Source: Colletes latitarsis
Taxonomy: Eukaryota > Arthropoda > Insecta > Hymenoptera > Colletidae
Assembly (NCBI RefSeq): GCF_051014445.1
Contig: NW_027488370.1
Location: 4,650,001-4,714,000 of the forward strand
Reading direction: 5' to 3'
DNA length: 64,000 bases
Under the pieces are notes generated by a model, which saw nothing but the letters and a program-made list of their open reading frames with translations, did no database searches and was not told the DNA's origin. Of the stretch, positions 37,282 through 50,700 are shown in pieces (position 1 is the first letter of the stretch; every line of letters begins with the position of its first letter). The position numbers and the translations under genes are program-made.

Positions 37282-40200
37282 TTCGCATGTTTCTCATACT
37301 TGATGGCTAGATCCTGGGCTTTTTCTGGATTGCATCACGTAGTAATGAAGTACAACACTGAAACAGTCAATTAAACCTGGTTTCCATCAATATTCTAGAG
37401 GACAACGCATGTTAGGTCTAGGTTAGGCCTGGGATTTGCCCTCATCAGAGTCATACTGTCGCAGTTTTAACATACTTGTTGAACGGATCCTGGGTTTTTT
37501 CTGGTTTGGTTCACGTAGTTATGTAGTACGACACTGAAACATTCAATTAAACCTTTTCTTGATAAATATTTTAGAGGATAACGCATGTTAGGTTTGGGTT
37601 AGGTCTGAGGTTTGGCCCTCATCAGGCTCATACTTTCGCATATTTCTCATACTTCATGGCTAGATCCTGGGCTGTTTCTGGATTGTATCAGGTAGTAAAG
37701 TGGTACCACACTGAAACATTCAATGAAACCTGGTCTGGACAAATATTTTAGAGGATAATGCATCTTAGGTCTGGGTTAGGTCTAAGATTTGCCCTCATCA
37801 GGCTCACAGTTTAGCGTTTTTCACATACTTCTTGAACAGATCCTGGGCTTTCCCTGGTTTGGATCACGAAGTTGTGTGGTACCACACTGAAACAGTCCAT
37901 TAAACCTGGTTTCGCTCAATATTTTAGAGGATAACGCATGTTAGGTCTAGGTTAGGCCTGGGATTTTCACTCATCGGACTCATACTTTCGCTTTCTTCAC
38001 ATTCTTGTTGAACGGATCCTGGGTTTTTTCTGGTTTGGATCACGTAGTAATGTGGGTCCACACTGAAACAGTCAATTAAACCTGGTTTCGATCAATATTT
38101 TAGAGAATAATTCATGTTAGGTCTAGGTTAGGTCTGGGATTTGCTCTCATCAGGCTCATTCTTTCGCATATTTCTCATACTTGATGGCTAGATCCTGGGC
38201 TTTTTCAGGATTGCATCACGTAGAAATGAAGTACAACACTGAAACAGTCAATTAAACCTGGTTTCCACCAATATCTTAGAGGACAACGCAAGTTAGGTCT
38301 GGGATATGTCTGGGATTTGCCCTCATCAGGCTCATACTTTGCGCGTTTTTCACATACTTGTTGAACAGATCCTGGGTTTTTTCTGGTTTGGATCACGTAG
38401 CAGTGTGGTACCACGCTGAAACAGTCCATTAAACCTGGTTTGGATCAATATTTTAGAGGATAGCGCAAGTTATGTCTGGGATAGGTCTAGGATTTGCCCT
38501 CATCAGGCTGTTACTTTCGCATATTTCTCATACTTCATGGCTAGATCCTGGGCTATTTCTGGATTGGATCACGTAGTAAAGTGGTACCACACTGAAACAT
38601 TCAATGAAACCTGGTCTTGATAAATATTTTAGAGAATAACGCATGTTAGGTCTGGGTAAGGTCTAGGATTTGCCCTCATCAGGCTCATACTTTCGTATAT
38701 TTCTCATACTTCATGGCTAGATCCTGGGCTATTTCTGGATTGGATCACGTAGTAATGTGGCACCACGCTGAAACAGTCGATTAAACCTGGTTTCGATCAA
38801 TATTTTATAGGATAACGCAAGGTAAGTCTGGGATAGGTCTGGGATTTGACCTCATCAGACTCATACTTTCGCGTTTTTCACATACTTGCTGAACAGATCC
38901 TGGGTTTTTTCTGGTTTGGATCACGTAGTAATGTGGGACCACACTGAAGCAGTCAAGTAAACCTGGTTTCGATCAATATTTTAGAGAATAATTCATGTTA
39001 GGTCTACGTTAGGTCTGGGATTTGCTCTCATCAGGCTCATTCTTTCGCATATTTCTTATACATGTTGAACAGATCCTGGGTTTTTTCTGGTTTGGATCAC
39101 GTAGTAGTGTGGGACCACACTGAAACAATCAATTAAACCTGATCTTGATAAATATTTTAGAGGATAACGCATGTTAGCTCTGGGTTAGGTCTAGGATTTG
39201 CCCTCATCAGGCTCATACTTTCGCATATTTCTCATACTTCATGGCTAGATCCTGGGCTGTTTCTGGATAGGATCACGTAGTAATGTACTACCACGCTGAA
39301 ACAGTCAATTAAACCTGGTTTCGATCAATATTTTAGAGGATAACGCAAGTTAGGTCTGGGATAGGTCTAGGATTTGCCCTCATCAGGCTCTTAGTTTCGC
39401 TTATTTCTCATACTTCATGGCTAGATCCTGGGCTATTTCTGGATTGGATCACGTAGTAAAGTGGTACCACACTGAAACATTCAATGAAACCTGGTCTGGA
39501 TAAATATTTTAGAGGATAACGCATCTTATGTCTGGGTTAGGTCTAAGATTTGCCCTCATCAGGCTCACAGATTAGCGTTTTTCACATACTAGTTGAACAG
39601 ATCCTGGGCTTTTTCTGGTTTGGATCACGAAGTAGTGTGGTACGTCACTGAAACAGTCCATTAAACCTGGTTTCGCTCAATATTTTAGAGGATAACGCAT
39701 GTTAGGTCTAGGTTAGGTCTGGGATTTGCTCTCATCAGGCTCATTCTTTCGCTTATTTCTCATACTTGATGGCTAGATCCTGGGCTTTTTCTGGATTGCA
39801 TCACGTAGTAATGTAGTACCACACTGAAACAGTCGATTAATCCAGGTTTCGATCAATATTTTTGAGGATAACGCATGTTAGGTCTAGGTTAGGCCTGGGA
39901 TTTTCACTCATCGGACTCATACTTTCGCTTTCTTCACATTCTTGTTGAACGGATCCTGGGTTTTTTCTGGTTTGGATCACGTAGTAATGTGGGCCCACAC
40001 TGAAACAGTCAATTAAACCTGGTTTCGATCAATATTTTAGAGAATAATTCATGTTAGGTCTAGGTTAGGTCTGGGATTTGCTCTCATCAGGCTCATTCTT
40101 TCGCATATTTCTCATACTTGATGGCTAGATCCTGGGCTTTTTCAGGATTGCATCACGTAGAAATGAAGTACAACACTGAAACAGTCAATTAAACCTGGTT

Positions 40201-43200
40201 TCCATCAATATCTTAGAGGACAACGCAAGTTAGGTCTGGGATATGTCTGGGATTTGCCCTCATCAGGCTCATACTTTCGCGTTTTTCACATACTTGTTGA
40301 ACAGATCCTGGGTTTTTTCTGGTTTGGATCACGTAGTAATGTGGGCCCACACTGAAACAGTCAATTAAACCTGGTTTCGATCAATATTTTAGAGAATAAT
40401 TCATGTTAGGCCTAGGTTAGGTCTGGGATTTGCTCTCATCAGGCTCATTCTTTCGCATATTTCTCATACTTCATGGCTAGATCCTGGGCTGTTTCTGGAT
40501 TGTATCACGTAGTAATGTGGCACCACGCAGAAACAGGCGATTAATCCTGGTTTCGATCAATATTTTATAGGATAACGCAAGATAAGTCTGGGATAGGTCT
40601 GGGATTTAACCTCATCAGACTCATACTTTCGCGTTTTTCACATACTTGTTGAACAGATCCTGGGTTTCTTCTGGTTTGGATCAGGTAGTAATGTGGGACC
40701 ACACTGAAACAGTCAAGTAAACCTGGTTTCGATCAATATTTTAGAGGATAACGCAAGTTAGGTCTAGGTTAGGCCTGGGATTTGCCCTCATCAGAGTCAT
40801 ACTGTCGCAGTTTTAACATACTTGTTGAACAGATCCTGGGTTTTTTCTGGTTTGGATCACGAAGTAGTGTGGTACCACACTGAAACAGTCCATTATACCT
40901 GGTCTGGATAAATATTTTAGAGGATAACGCATCTTAGGTCTGGGTTAGGTCTAAGATTTGCCCTCATCAGGCTCACAGTTTAGCTTTTTTCACATACTTG
41001 TTGAACAGATCCTGGGTTTTTTCTGGTTTGGATCACGAAGTAGTGTGGTACCACACTGAAACAGTCCATTAAACCTGGTTTCGCTCAATATTTTAGAGGA
41101 TAACGCATGTTAGGCCTAGGTTAGGTCTGGGATTTGCTCTCATCAGGCTCATTCTTTCGGATACTTCTCATACTTGATGGCTAGATCCTGGGCTTTTTCT
41201 GGATTGCATCACGTAGTAAAGTAGTACCACAATGAAACAGTCAATGAAACCTGGTTTCCATCAATATTTTAGAGGACAACGCAAGTTAGGTCTAGGTAAG
41301 GCCTGAGATTTTCACTGATCAGACTCATACTTTCGCATTCTTCACATACTTGTTGAACGGATCCTGGGTTTTTTCTGGTTTTGATCACGTAGTAATGAGG
41401 TACCACAGTGAAACATTCAATTAAACCTGGTCTTGATAAAAATTTTACAGTATAACGCATGTTAGGTCTGGGTTAGGTCTAGGATTTGCCCTTATCAGGC
41501 TCTTACTTTCGCATATTTCTCATACTTCATGGCTAGATCCTGGGCTATTTCTGGATTGCATCACGTAGTAATGAAGTACAACACTGAAACAGTCAATTAA
41601 ACCTGGTTTCGATCAATATTTTAGAGAATAATTCATGTTAGGTCTAGGTTAGGTCTGGGATTTGCTATCATCAGGCTCATTCTATCGCATATTTCTCATA
41701 CTTGATAGCTAGATCCTGGGCTCTTTCTGGATTGCATCACGTAGTAATGAAGTGCAACACTGAAACAGTCAATTAAACCCGGTTTCCATCAATATTCTAG
41801 AGGACAACGCATGTTAGGTCTAGGTTAGGCCTGGGATTTGCCCTCATCAGAGTCATACTGTCGCAGTTTTAACATACTTGTTGAACAGATCCTGGGTTTT
41901 TTCTGGTTTGGATCACGAAGTAGTGTGGTACCACACTGAAACAGTCCATTATACCTGGTCTGGATAAATATTTTAGAGGATAACGCATCTTAGGTCTGGG
42001 TTAGGTCTAAGATTTGCCCTCATCAGGCTCACAGTTTAGCGTTTTTCACATACTTGTTGAACAGATCCTGGGTTTTTTCTGGCTTGGATAACGAAGTTGT
42101 GTGGTACCACACTGAAACAGTCCATTGAACCTGGTTTCGCTCAATATTTTAGAGGATAACGCATGTTAGGTCTAGGTTAGGTCTGCGATTTGCTCTCATC
42201 AGGCTCATTCTTTCGCATATTTCTCATACTTGATGGCTAGATCCTGGGCTTTTTCTGGATTGCATCACGTAGTAATGTAGTACCGCACTGAAACTGTCAA
42301 TGAAACCTGGTTTCCATCAATATTTTAGAGGACAACGCAAGTTAGGTCTAGGTAAGGCCTGAGATTTTCACTGATCAGACTCATACTTTCGCATTCTTCA
42401 CATACTTGTTGAACGGATCCTGGGTTTTTTCTGGTTTTGATCACGTAGTAATGAGGTACCACAATGAAACATTCAATTAAACCTGGTCTTGATAAAAATT
42501 TTACAGAATAACGCATGTTAGGTCTGGGTTAGGTCTAGGATTTGCCCTCATCAGGCTCTTACTTTCGCATATTTCTGATACTTCATGGCTAGATTCTGGG
42601 CTATTTCTGGATTGGATCACGAAGTAGTGTGGTACGTCACTGAAACAGTCCATTAAACCTTGTTTCGCTCAATATTTTAGAGGATAACGCATGTTAGGTC
42701 TAGGTTAGGTCTGGGATTTGCTCTCATCAGGCTCATTCTTTCGCATATTTCTCTTACTTGATGGCTAGATCCTGGGCTTTTTCTGGATTGCATCACGTAG
42801 TAATGTAGTACCACACTGAAACAGTCGATTAATCCAGGTTTCGATCAATATTTTTGAGGATAACGCATGTTAGGTCTAGGTTAGGCCTGGGATTTTCACT
42901 CATCGGACTCATACTTTCGCATTCTTCACATTCTTGTTGAACGGATCCTGGGTTTTTTCTGGTTTGGATCACGTAGCAGTGTGGTACCACGCTGAAACAG
43001 TCCATTAAACCTGGTTTGGATCAATATTTTAGAGGATAACGCATGTTAGGTCTAGGTTAGGCCTGGGATTTTCACTCATCAGACTCATACTTTCGCATTC
43101 TTCACATACTTGTTGAACGGATCCTGGGTTATTTCGGGTTTGGATCACGTAGTAATGTGGGACCACACTGAAACAGTCAATTAAACCAGGTTCCGATCAA

Positions 43201-46200
43201 TATTTTAGAGAATAATTCATGTTAGGTCTAGGTTAGGCCTGGGATTTGCCCTCATCAGGGTCATACTGTCGCAGTTTTAACATACTTGTTGAACGGATCC
43301 CGGGTTTTTTCTGGTTTGGTTCACGTAGTAATGTGTTACCACACTGAAACATTCAATTAAACCTGGTCTTGATAAGTATTTTATAGGATAACGCATGTTA
43401 GGTTTGGGTTAGGTCTAGGATTTGCCCTCATCAGGCTCATACTTTCGCATATTTCTCATACTTCATGGCTAGATCCTGGGCAGTTTCTGGATTGTATCAC
43501 GTAGTAATGTGGCACCACACAGAAACAGTCGATTAAACCTGGTTTCGATCAATATTTTATAGGATAACGCAAGTTAAGTCTGGGATAGGTCTGGGATTTG
43601 ACCTCATCAGACTCATACTTTCGCGTTTCTCACATACTTGTTGAACAGATCCTGGGTTTCTTCTGGTTTGGATCAGGTAGTAATGTGGGACCACACTGAA
43701 ACAGTCAAGTAAACCTGGTTTCGATCAATATTTTAGAGGATAACGCATTTTAGGTCTAGGTTAGGCCTGGGATTTGCCCTCATCAGTGTCATACTGTCGC
43801 AGTTTTAACATACTTGTTGAACAGATCCTGGGTTTTTTCTGGTTTGGTTGGGAGCACGAAGTAGTGTGGTACCACACTGAAACAGTCCATTATACCTGGT
43901 CTGGATATATATTTTAGAGGGTAACGCATCTTAGGTCTGGGTTAGGTCTAAGATTTCCCCTCATCAGGCTCACAGTTTAGCGTTTTTCACATACTTGTTG
44001 AACAGATCCTGGGTTTTTTCTGGTTTGGATCACGAAGTAGTGTGGTACCACACTGAAACAGTCCATTGAACCTGGTTTCGCTCAATATTTTAGAGGATAA
44101 CGCATGTTAGGTCTAGGTTAGGTCTGGGATTTGCTCTCATCAGGCTCATTCTTTCGCATATTTCTCATACTTGATGGCTAGATCCTGGGCTTTTTCTGGA
44201 TTGCATCACGTAGTAATGTAGTACCACACTGAAACTGTCAATGAAACCTGGTTTCCATCAATATTTTAGAGGACAACGCAAGTTAGGTCTAGGTAAGGCC
44301 TGAGATTTTCACTGATCAGACTCATACTTTCGCATTCTTCACATACTTGTTGAACGGATCCTGGGTTTTTTCTGGTTTTGATCACGTAGTAATGAGGTAC
44401 CACAATGAAACATTCAATTAAACCTGGTCTTGATAAAAATTTTACAGAATAACGCATGTTAGGTCTGGGTTAGGTCTAGGATTTGCCCTCATCAGGCTCT
44501 TACTTTCGCATATTTCTCATGCTTCATGGCTAGATCCTGGGCTATTTCTGGATTGGATCACGTAGTAATGTGGTACCACACTGAAACAGTCTATTAAACT
44601 TGGTTTTGATCAATATTTTAGAGAATAACGCAAGTTATGTCTGGGATAGGTCTAGGATTTGCCCTCATCAGGCTGTTACTTTCGCATATTTCTCATACTT
44701 CATGGCTAGATCCTGGGCTGTTTCTGGATTGTATCACGTAGTAATGTGGTACCACGCTGAAACAGTCGATTAAACCTGGTTTCGATCAATATTTTAGAGG
44801 ATAACGCAAGTTATGTCTGGGATAGGTCTAGGATTTGCCCTCATCAGGCTGTTACTTTCGCATATTTCTCATACTTCATGGCTAGATCCTGGGCTATTTC
44901 TGGATTGGATCACGTAGTAAAGTGGCACCACACTGAAACATTCAATGAAACCTGGTCTTGATAAATATTTTAGAGAATAACGCATGTTAGGTCTGGGTTA
45001 GGTCTAGGATTTGCCCTCATCAGGCCCATACTTTCGTATATTTCTCATACTTCATGGCTAGATCCTGGGCTATTTCTGGATTGGATCACGTAGTAATGTG
45101 GTACTACACTGAAACAGTCAATTAAACCTGGTTTTGATCAATATTTTAGAGAATAATTCATGTTAGGTCTAGGTTAGGTCAGGGATTTGCTCCCATCAGG
45201 CTCATTCTTTCGCATATTTCTCATACTTGATGGCTAGATCCTGGGCTTTTTCTGGATTGCATCACGTAGTAATGAAGTACAACACTGAAACAGTCAATTA
45301 AACCTGGTTTCGATCAATATTTTAGAGAATAATTCATGTTAGGTCTAGGTTAGGTCTGGGATTTGCTCTCGTCAGGCTCATTCTTTCGCATATTTCTCAT
45401 ACTTGATGGCTAGATCCTGGGCTTTTTCTGGATTGCATCACGTACTAATGAAGTCCAACACTGAAACAGTCAATTAAACCTGGTTTCCATCAATATCCTA
45501 GAGGACAACGCATGTTAGGTCTAGGTTAGGCCTGGGATTTTCCCTCATCAGACTCATACTGTCGCAGTTTTAACATACTTGTTGAACGGATCCTGGGTTT
45601 TTTCTGGTTTGGTTCACGTAGTAATGTAGTACCACACTGAAACATTCAATTAAACCTTTTCTTGATAAATATTTTAGAGGATAACGCATGTTAGATTTGG
45701 GTTAGGTCTGAGGTTTGGCCCTCATCAGGCTCATACTTTCGCATATTTCTCATACTTCATGGCTAGATCCTGGGCTGTTTCTGGATTGTATCAGGTAGTA
45801 AAGTGGTACCACACTGAAACATTCAATGAAACCTGGTCTGGACAAATATTTTAGAGGATAACGCAACTTAGGTCTGGGTTAGGTCTAAGATTTGCCCTCA
45901 TCAGGCTCACAGTTTAGCGTTTTTCACATACTTCTTGAACAGATCCTGGACTTTCTCTGGTTTGGATCACGAAGTTGTGTGGTACCACACTGAAACAGTC
46001 CATTAAACCTGGTTTCGCTCAATATTTTAGAGGATAACGCATGTTAGGTCTAGGTTAGGTCTGGGATTTGCTCTCATCAGGCTCATTCTTTCGCATATTT
46101 CTCATACTTGATGGCTAGATCCTGGGTTTTTTCTGGATTGTATCGCGTAGTAATGTGGCACCACGCTGAAACAGTCGATTAAACCTGGTTTCGATCAATA

Positions 46201-47711
46201 TTTTATAGGATAACGCAAGGTAAGTCTGGGATAGGTCTGGGATTTGACCTCATCAGACTCATACTTTCGCGTTTTTGACATACTTGTTGAACAGATCCTG
46301 GGTTTTTTCTGGTTTGGATCACGTAGTAATGTGGGAACACACTGAAACAGTCAAGTAAACCTGATTTCGATCAATATTTTAGAGAATAATTCATGTTAGG
46401 TCTAAGTTAGGTCTGGGATTTGCTCTCATCAGGCTCATTCTTTCGCATATTTCTCATACATGTTGAACAGATCCTGGGTTTTTTCTGGTTTGGATCACGT
46501 AGTAATGTGGGACCACACTGAAACAATCAATTAAACCTGATCTTGATAAATATTTTAGAGTATAACGCATGTTAGGTCTGGGTTAGGTCTAGGATTTGCC
46601 CTCATCAGGCTCATACTTTCGCATATTTCTCATACTTCATGGCTAGATCCTGGGCTGTTTCTGGATTGGATCACGTAGTAACGTAGTACCACGCTGAAAC
46701 AGTCAATTAAACCTGGTTTCGATCAATATTTTGGAGGATAACGCAAGTTAGGTCTGGGATAGGTCTAGGATTTGCCCTCATCAGGCTCTTAGTTTCGCAT
46801 ATTTCTCATACTTCATGGCTAGATCCTGGGCTATTTCTGGATTGGATCACGTAGTAAAGTGGTACCACACTGAAACATTCAATGAAACCTGGTCTGGATA
46901 AATATTTTAGAGGATAACGCATCTTATGTCTGGGTTAGGTCTAAGATTTGCCCTCATCAGGCTCACAGATTAGCGTTTTTCACATACTAGTTGAACAGAT
47001 CCTGGGCTTTTTCTGGTTTGGATCACGAAGTAGTGTGGTACGTCACTGAAACAGTCCATTAAATCTGGTTTCGCTCAATATTTTAGAGGATAACGCATGT
47101 TAGGTCTAGGTTAGGTCTGGGATTTGCTCTCATCAGGCTCATTCTTTCGCATATTTCTCATACTTGATGGCTAGATCCTGGGCTTTTTCAGGATTGCATC
47201 ACGTAGTAATGAAGTACAACACTGAAACAGTCAATTAAACCTGGTTTCCATCAATATCTTAGACGACAACGCAAGTTAGGTCTGGGATATGTCTGGGATT
47301 TGCCCTCATCAGGCTCATACTTTCGCGTTTTTCACATACTTGTTGAACAGATCCTGGGTTTTTTCTGGTTTGGATCACGTAGCAGTGTGGTACCACGCTG
47401 AAACAGTCCATTAAACCCGGTTTGGATCAATATTTTAGAGGATAACGCATGTTAGGTCTAGGTTAGGCCTGGGATTTTCACTCATCAGACTCATACTTTC
47501 GCATTCTTCACATACTTGTTGAACGGATCCTGGGTTATTTCGGGTTTGGATCACGTAGTAATGTGGGATCACACTGAAGCAGTCAATTAAACCAGGTTTC
47601 GATCAATATTTTAGAGAATAATTCATGTTAGGTCTAGGTAAGGCCTGGGATTTGCCCTCATCAGGGTCATACTGTCGCAGTTTTAACATACTTGTTGAAC
47701 GGATCCTGGGT
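37282..47711 (+). repeat. Mosaic satellite zone with recurring 1-2 kb blocks
   Basis: Blocks are shuffled. CGCTTTCTTCACATTCTTG units occur at 37989 and 39926 (1937 bp apart). B units with AATGAGGTACCACA recur at 41269, 42325 and 44266. Relatives of the 880-bp unit lie at 38750-39700 and 46140-47100. The dyad-breaking variant GTGGTACGTCACTG is seen at 39647, 42631 and 47036 as well as in the 880-bp copies. A 5-bp insertion lies near 43849. All of it is satellite. Confidence 0.65.
43750..43930 (+). repeat. 181-bp monomer, C-D hybrid with 5-bp insertion
   Basis: The left part is C type (CATACTGTCGCAG, TTTTAACATACTTG) and the right part is D type (GCACGAAGTAGTG). At the switch the sequence reads TGGTTTGGTTGGGAGCACG, 5 bp longer than either parent. 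The related D form GGTTTGGAGCACGAAG is present near 13397. It looks like a slightly out-of-register exchange. Confidence 0.75.
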
Positions 47712-50700
47712 TTTTTCTGGTTTGGTTCACGTAGTAATGTGTTACCACCCTGAAACATTCATTTAAACCTGGTCTTGATAAATATTTTATAGGATAACGC
47801 ATGTTAGGTTTGGGTTAGGTCTAGGATTTGCCCTCATCAGGCTCATACTTTCGCATATTTCTCATACTTCATGGCTAGATCCTGGGCTGTTTCTGGATTG
47901 TATCACGTAGTAATGTGGCACCACGCAGAAACAGTCGATTAAACCTCGTTTCGATCAATATTTTATCGGATAACGCAAGTTAAGTCTGGGCTAGGTCTGG
48001 GATTTGACCTCATCAGACTCATACTTTCGCGTTTTTCACATACTTGTTGAACAGACCCTGGGTTTCTTCTGGTTTGGATCAGGTAGTAATGTGGGACCAC
48101 ACTGAAACAGTCAAGTAAACCTGGTTTCGATCAATATTTTAGAGGATAACGCATGTTAGGTCTAGGTTAGGCCTGGGATTTGCCCTCATCAGAGTCATAC
48201 TGTCGCAGTTTTAACATACTTCTTGAACAGATCCTGGGCTTTCTCTGGTTTGGATCACGAAGTAGTGTGGTACCACACTGAAACAGTCCATTAAACCTGG
48301 TTTCGCTCAATATTTTAGAGGATAACGCATGTTAGGTCTCGGTTAGGTCTGGAATTTGCTCTCATCAGGCTCATTCTTTCGCATATTTCTCATACTGGAT
48401 GGCTAGATCCTGGGCTTTTTCAGGATTGCATCACGTAGTAATGAAGTACAACACTGAAACAGTCAATTAAACCTGGTTTCCATCAATATCTTAGAGGACA
48501 ACGCAAGTTAGGTCTGGGATATGTCTGGGATTTGCCCTCATCAGGCTCATACTTTCGCGTTTTTCACATACTTGTTGAACAGATCCTGGGTTTTTTCTGG
48601 TTTGGATCACGTAGCAGTGTGGTACCACGCTGAAACAGTCCATTAAACATGGTTTGGATCAATATTTTAGAGGATAACGCATGCTAGGTCTAGGTTAGGC
48701 CTGGGATTTTCACTCATCAGACTCATACTTTCGCATTCTTCACATACTTGTTGAACGGATCCTGGGTTATTTCAGGTTCGGATCACGTAGTAATGTGGGA
48801 CCACACTGAAACAGTCAATTAAACCAGGTTTCGATCAATATTTTAGAGAATAATTCATGTTAGGTCTAGGTTAGGTCTGGGATTTGCTCCGATCAGGCTC
48901 ATTCTTTCGCATATTTCTCATACTTGATGGCTAGATCCTGGGCTTTTTCTGGATTGCATCACATAGTAATGGAGTACAACACTGAAACAGTCAATTAAAC
49001 CTGGTTTCCATCAATATTCTAGAGGACAACGCATGTTAGGTCTAGGTTAGGCCTGGGATTTGCCCTCATCAGGGTCATACTGTCGCAGTTTTAACATACT
49101 TGTTGAACGGATCCTGGGTTTTTTCTGGTTTGGTTCACGTAGTAATGTGTTACCACACTGAAACATTCAATTAAACCTGGTCTTGATAAATATTTTATAG
49201 GATAACGCATGTTAGGTTTGGGTTAGGTCTAGGATTTGCCCTCATCAGGCTCATACTTTCGCATATTTCTCATACTTCATGGCTAGATCCTGGGCTGTTT
49301 CTGGATTGTATCACGTAGTAATGTGGCACCACGCTGAAACAGTCGATTAAACCTGGTTTCGATCAATATTTTATAGGATAACGCAAGTTAAGTCTGGGAT
49401 AGGTCTGCGATTTGCCCTCATCAGGCTCATACTTTCGCATATTTCCCATACTTCATGGCTAGGTCCTGGGCTGTTTCTGGATTGTATCAGGTAGTAAAGT
49501 GGTACCACACTGAAACATGCAATGAAACCTGGTCAGGATAAATATTTTAGAGGATAACGAAGTTTAGGTCTGGGTTAGGTCTAAGATTTGCCCTCATCAG
49601 GCTCACAGTTTAGCGATTTTCACATACTTCTTGAACAGACCCTGGGCTTTCTCTGGTTTGGATCACGAAGTAGTGTGGTACCACACTGAAACAGTCCATT
49701 AAACCTGGTTTCGCTCAATATTTTAGAGGATAACGCATGTTAGGTCTAGGTTAGGTCTGGGATTTGCTCTCATCAGGCTCATTCTTTCGCATATTTCTCA
49801 TACTTGATGGCTAGATCCTGGGCTTTTTCTGGATTGCATCACGTAGTAATGTAGTACCACACTGAAACAGTCAATGAAACCTGGTTTCCATCAATATTTT
49901 AGAGGACAACGCAAGTTAGGTCTTGGTAAGGCCTGAGATTTTCACTGATCAGAATCATACTTTTGCATTCTTCACATACTTGTTGAACGGATCCTGGGTT
50001 TTCTCTGGTTTGGTTCTCGTAGTAATGTGGTACCACACTGAAACATTCAATTAAGCCTGGTCTTGATAAATATTTTGGGAGGATAACGCATGTTAGGTTT
50101 GGGTTAGGTCTAGGATTTGCCCTCATCAGGCTCATACTTTCGCATATTTCACATACTTGATGGCTAGATCCTGGGCTGTTTCTGGATTGTATCACGTAGT
50201 AATGTGGCACCACGCTGAAACAGTCGATTAAACCTGGTTTCGATCAATATTTTATAGGATAACGCAAGGTAAGTCTGGGATAGGTCTGGGATTTGACCTC
50301 ATCAGACTCATACTTTCGCGTTTTTCACATACTTGTTGAACACATCCTGGGTTTTTTCTGGTTTGGATCACGTAGTAATGTGGGACCACACTGAAACAGT
50401 CAAGTAAACCTGGTTTCGATCAATATTTTAGAGAATAATTCATGTTAGGTCTAAGTTAGGTCTGGGATTTGCTCTCATCAGGCTCATTCTTTCGCATATT
50501 TCTTATACATGTTGAACAGATCCTGGGTTTTTTCTGGTTTGTATCACGTAGTAATGTGGCACCACGCTGAAACAATCAATTAAACCTGATCTTGATAAAT
50601 ATTTTAGAGAATAATTCATGTTAGGTCTAGGTTAGGTCTGGGATTTGCTCCGATCAGGCTCATTCTTTCGCATATTTCTCATACTTGATGGCTAGATCCT

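Noticed and set aside
49899..50213. Longer minus-strand frames of 104 codons, also at 60465-60779 and 62579-62893
   Set aside because: They result from single-base slips, such as the extra G in ATTTTGGGAGG, that join frames of two adjacent monomers. They are copies of one higher-order unit rather than independent conservation of a gene.
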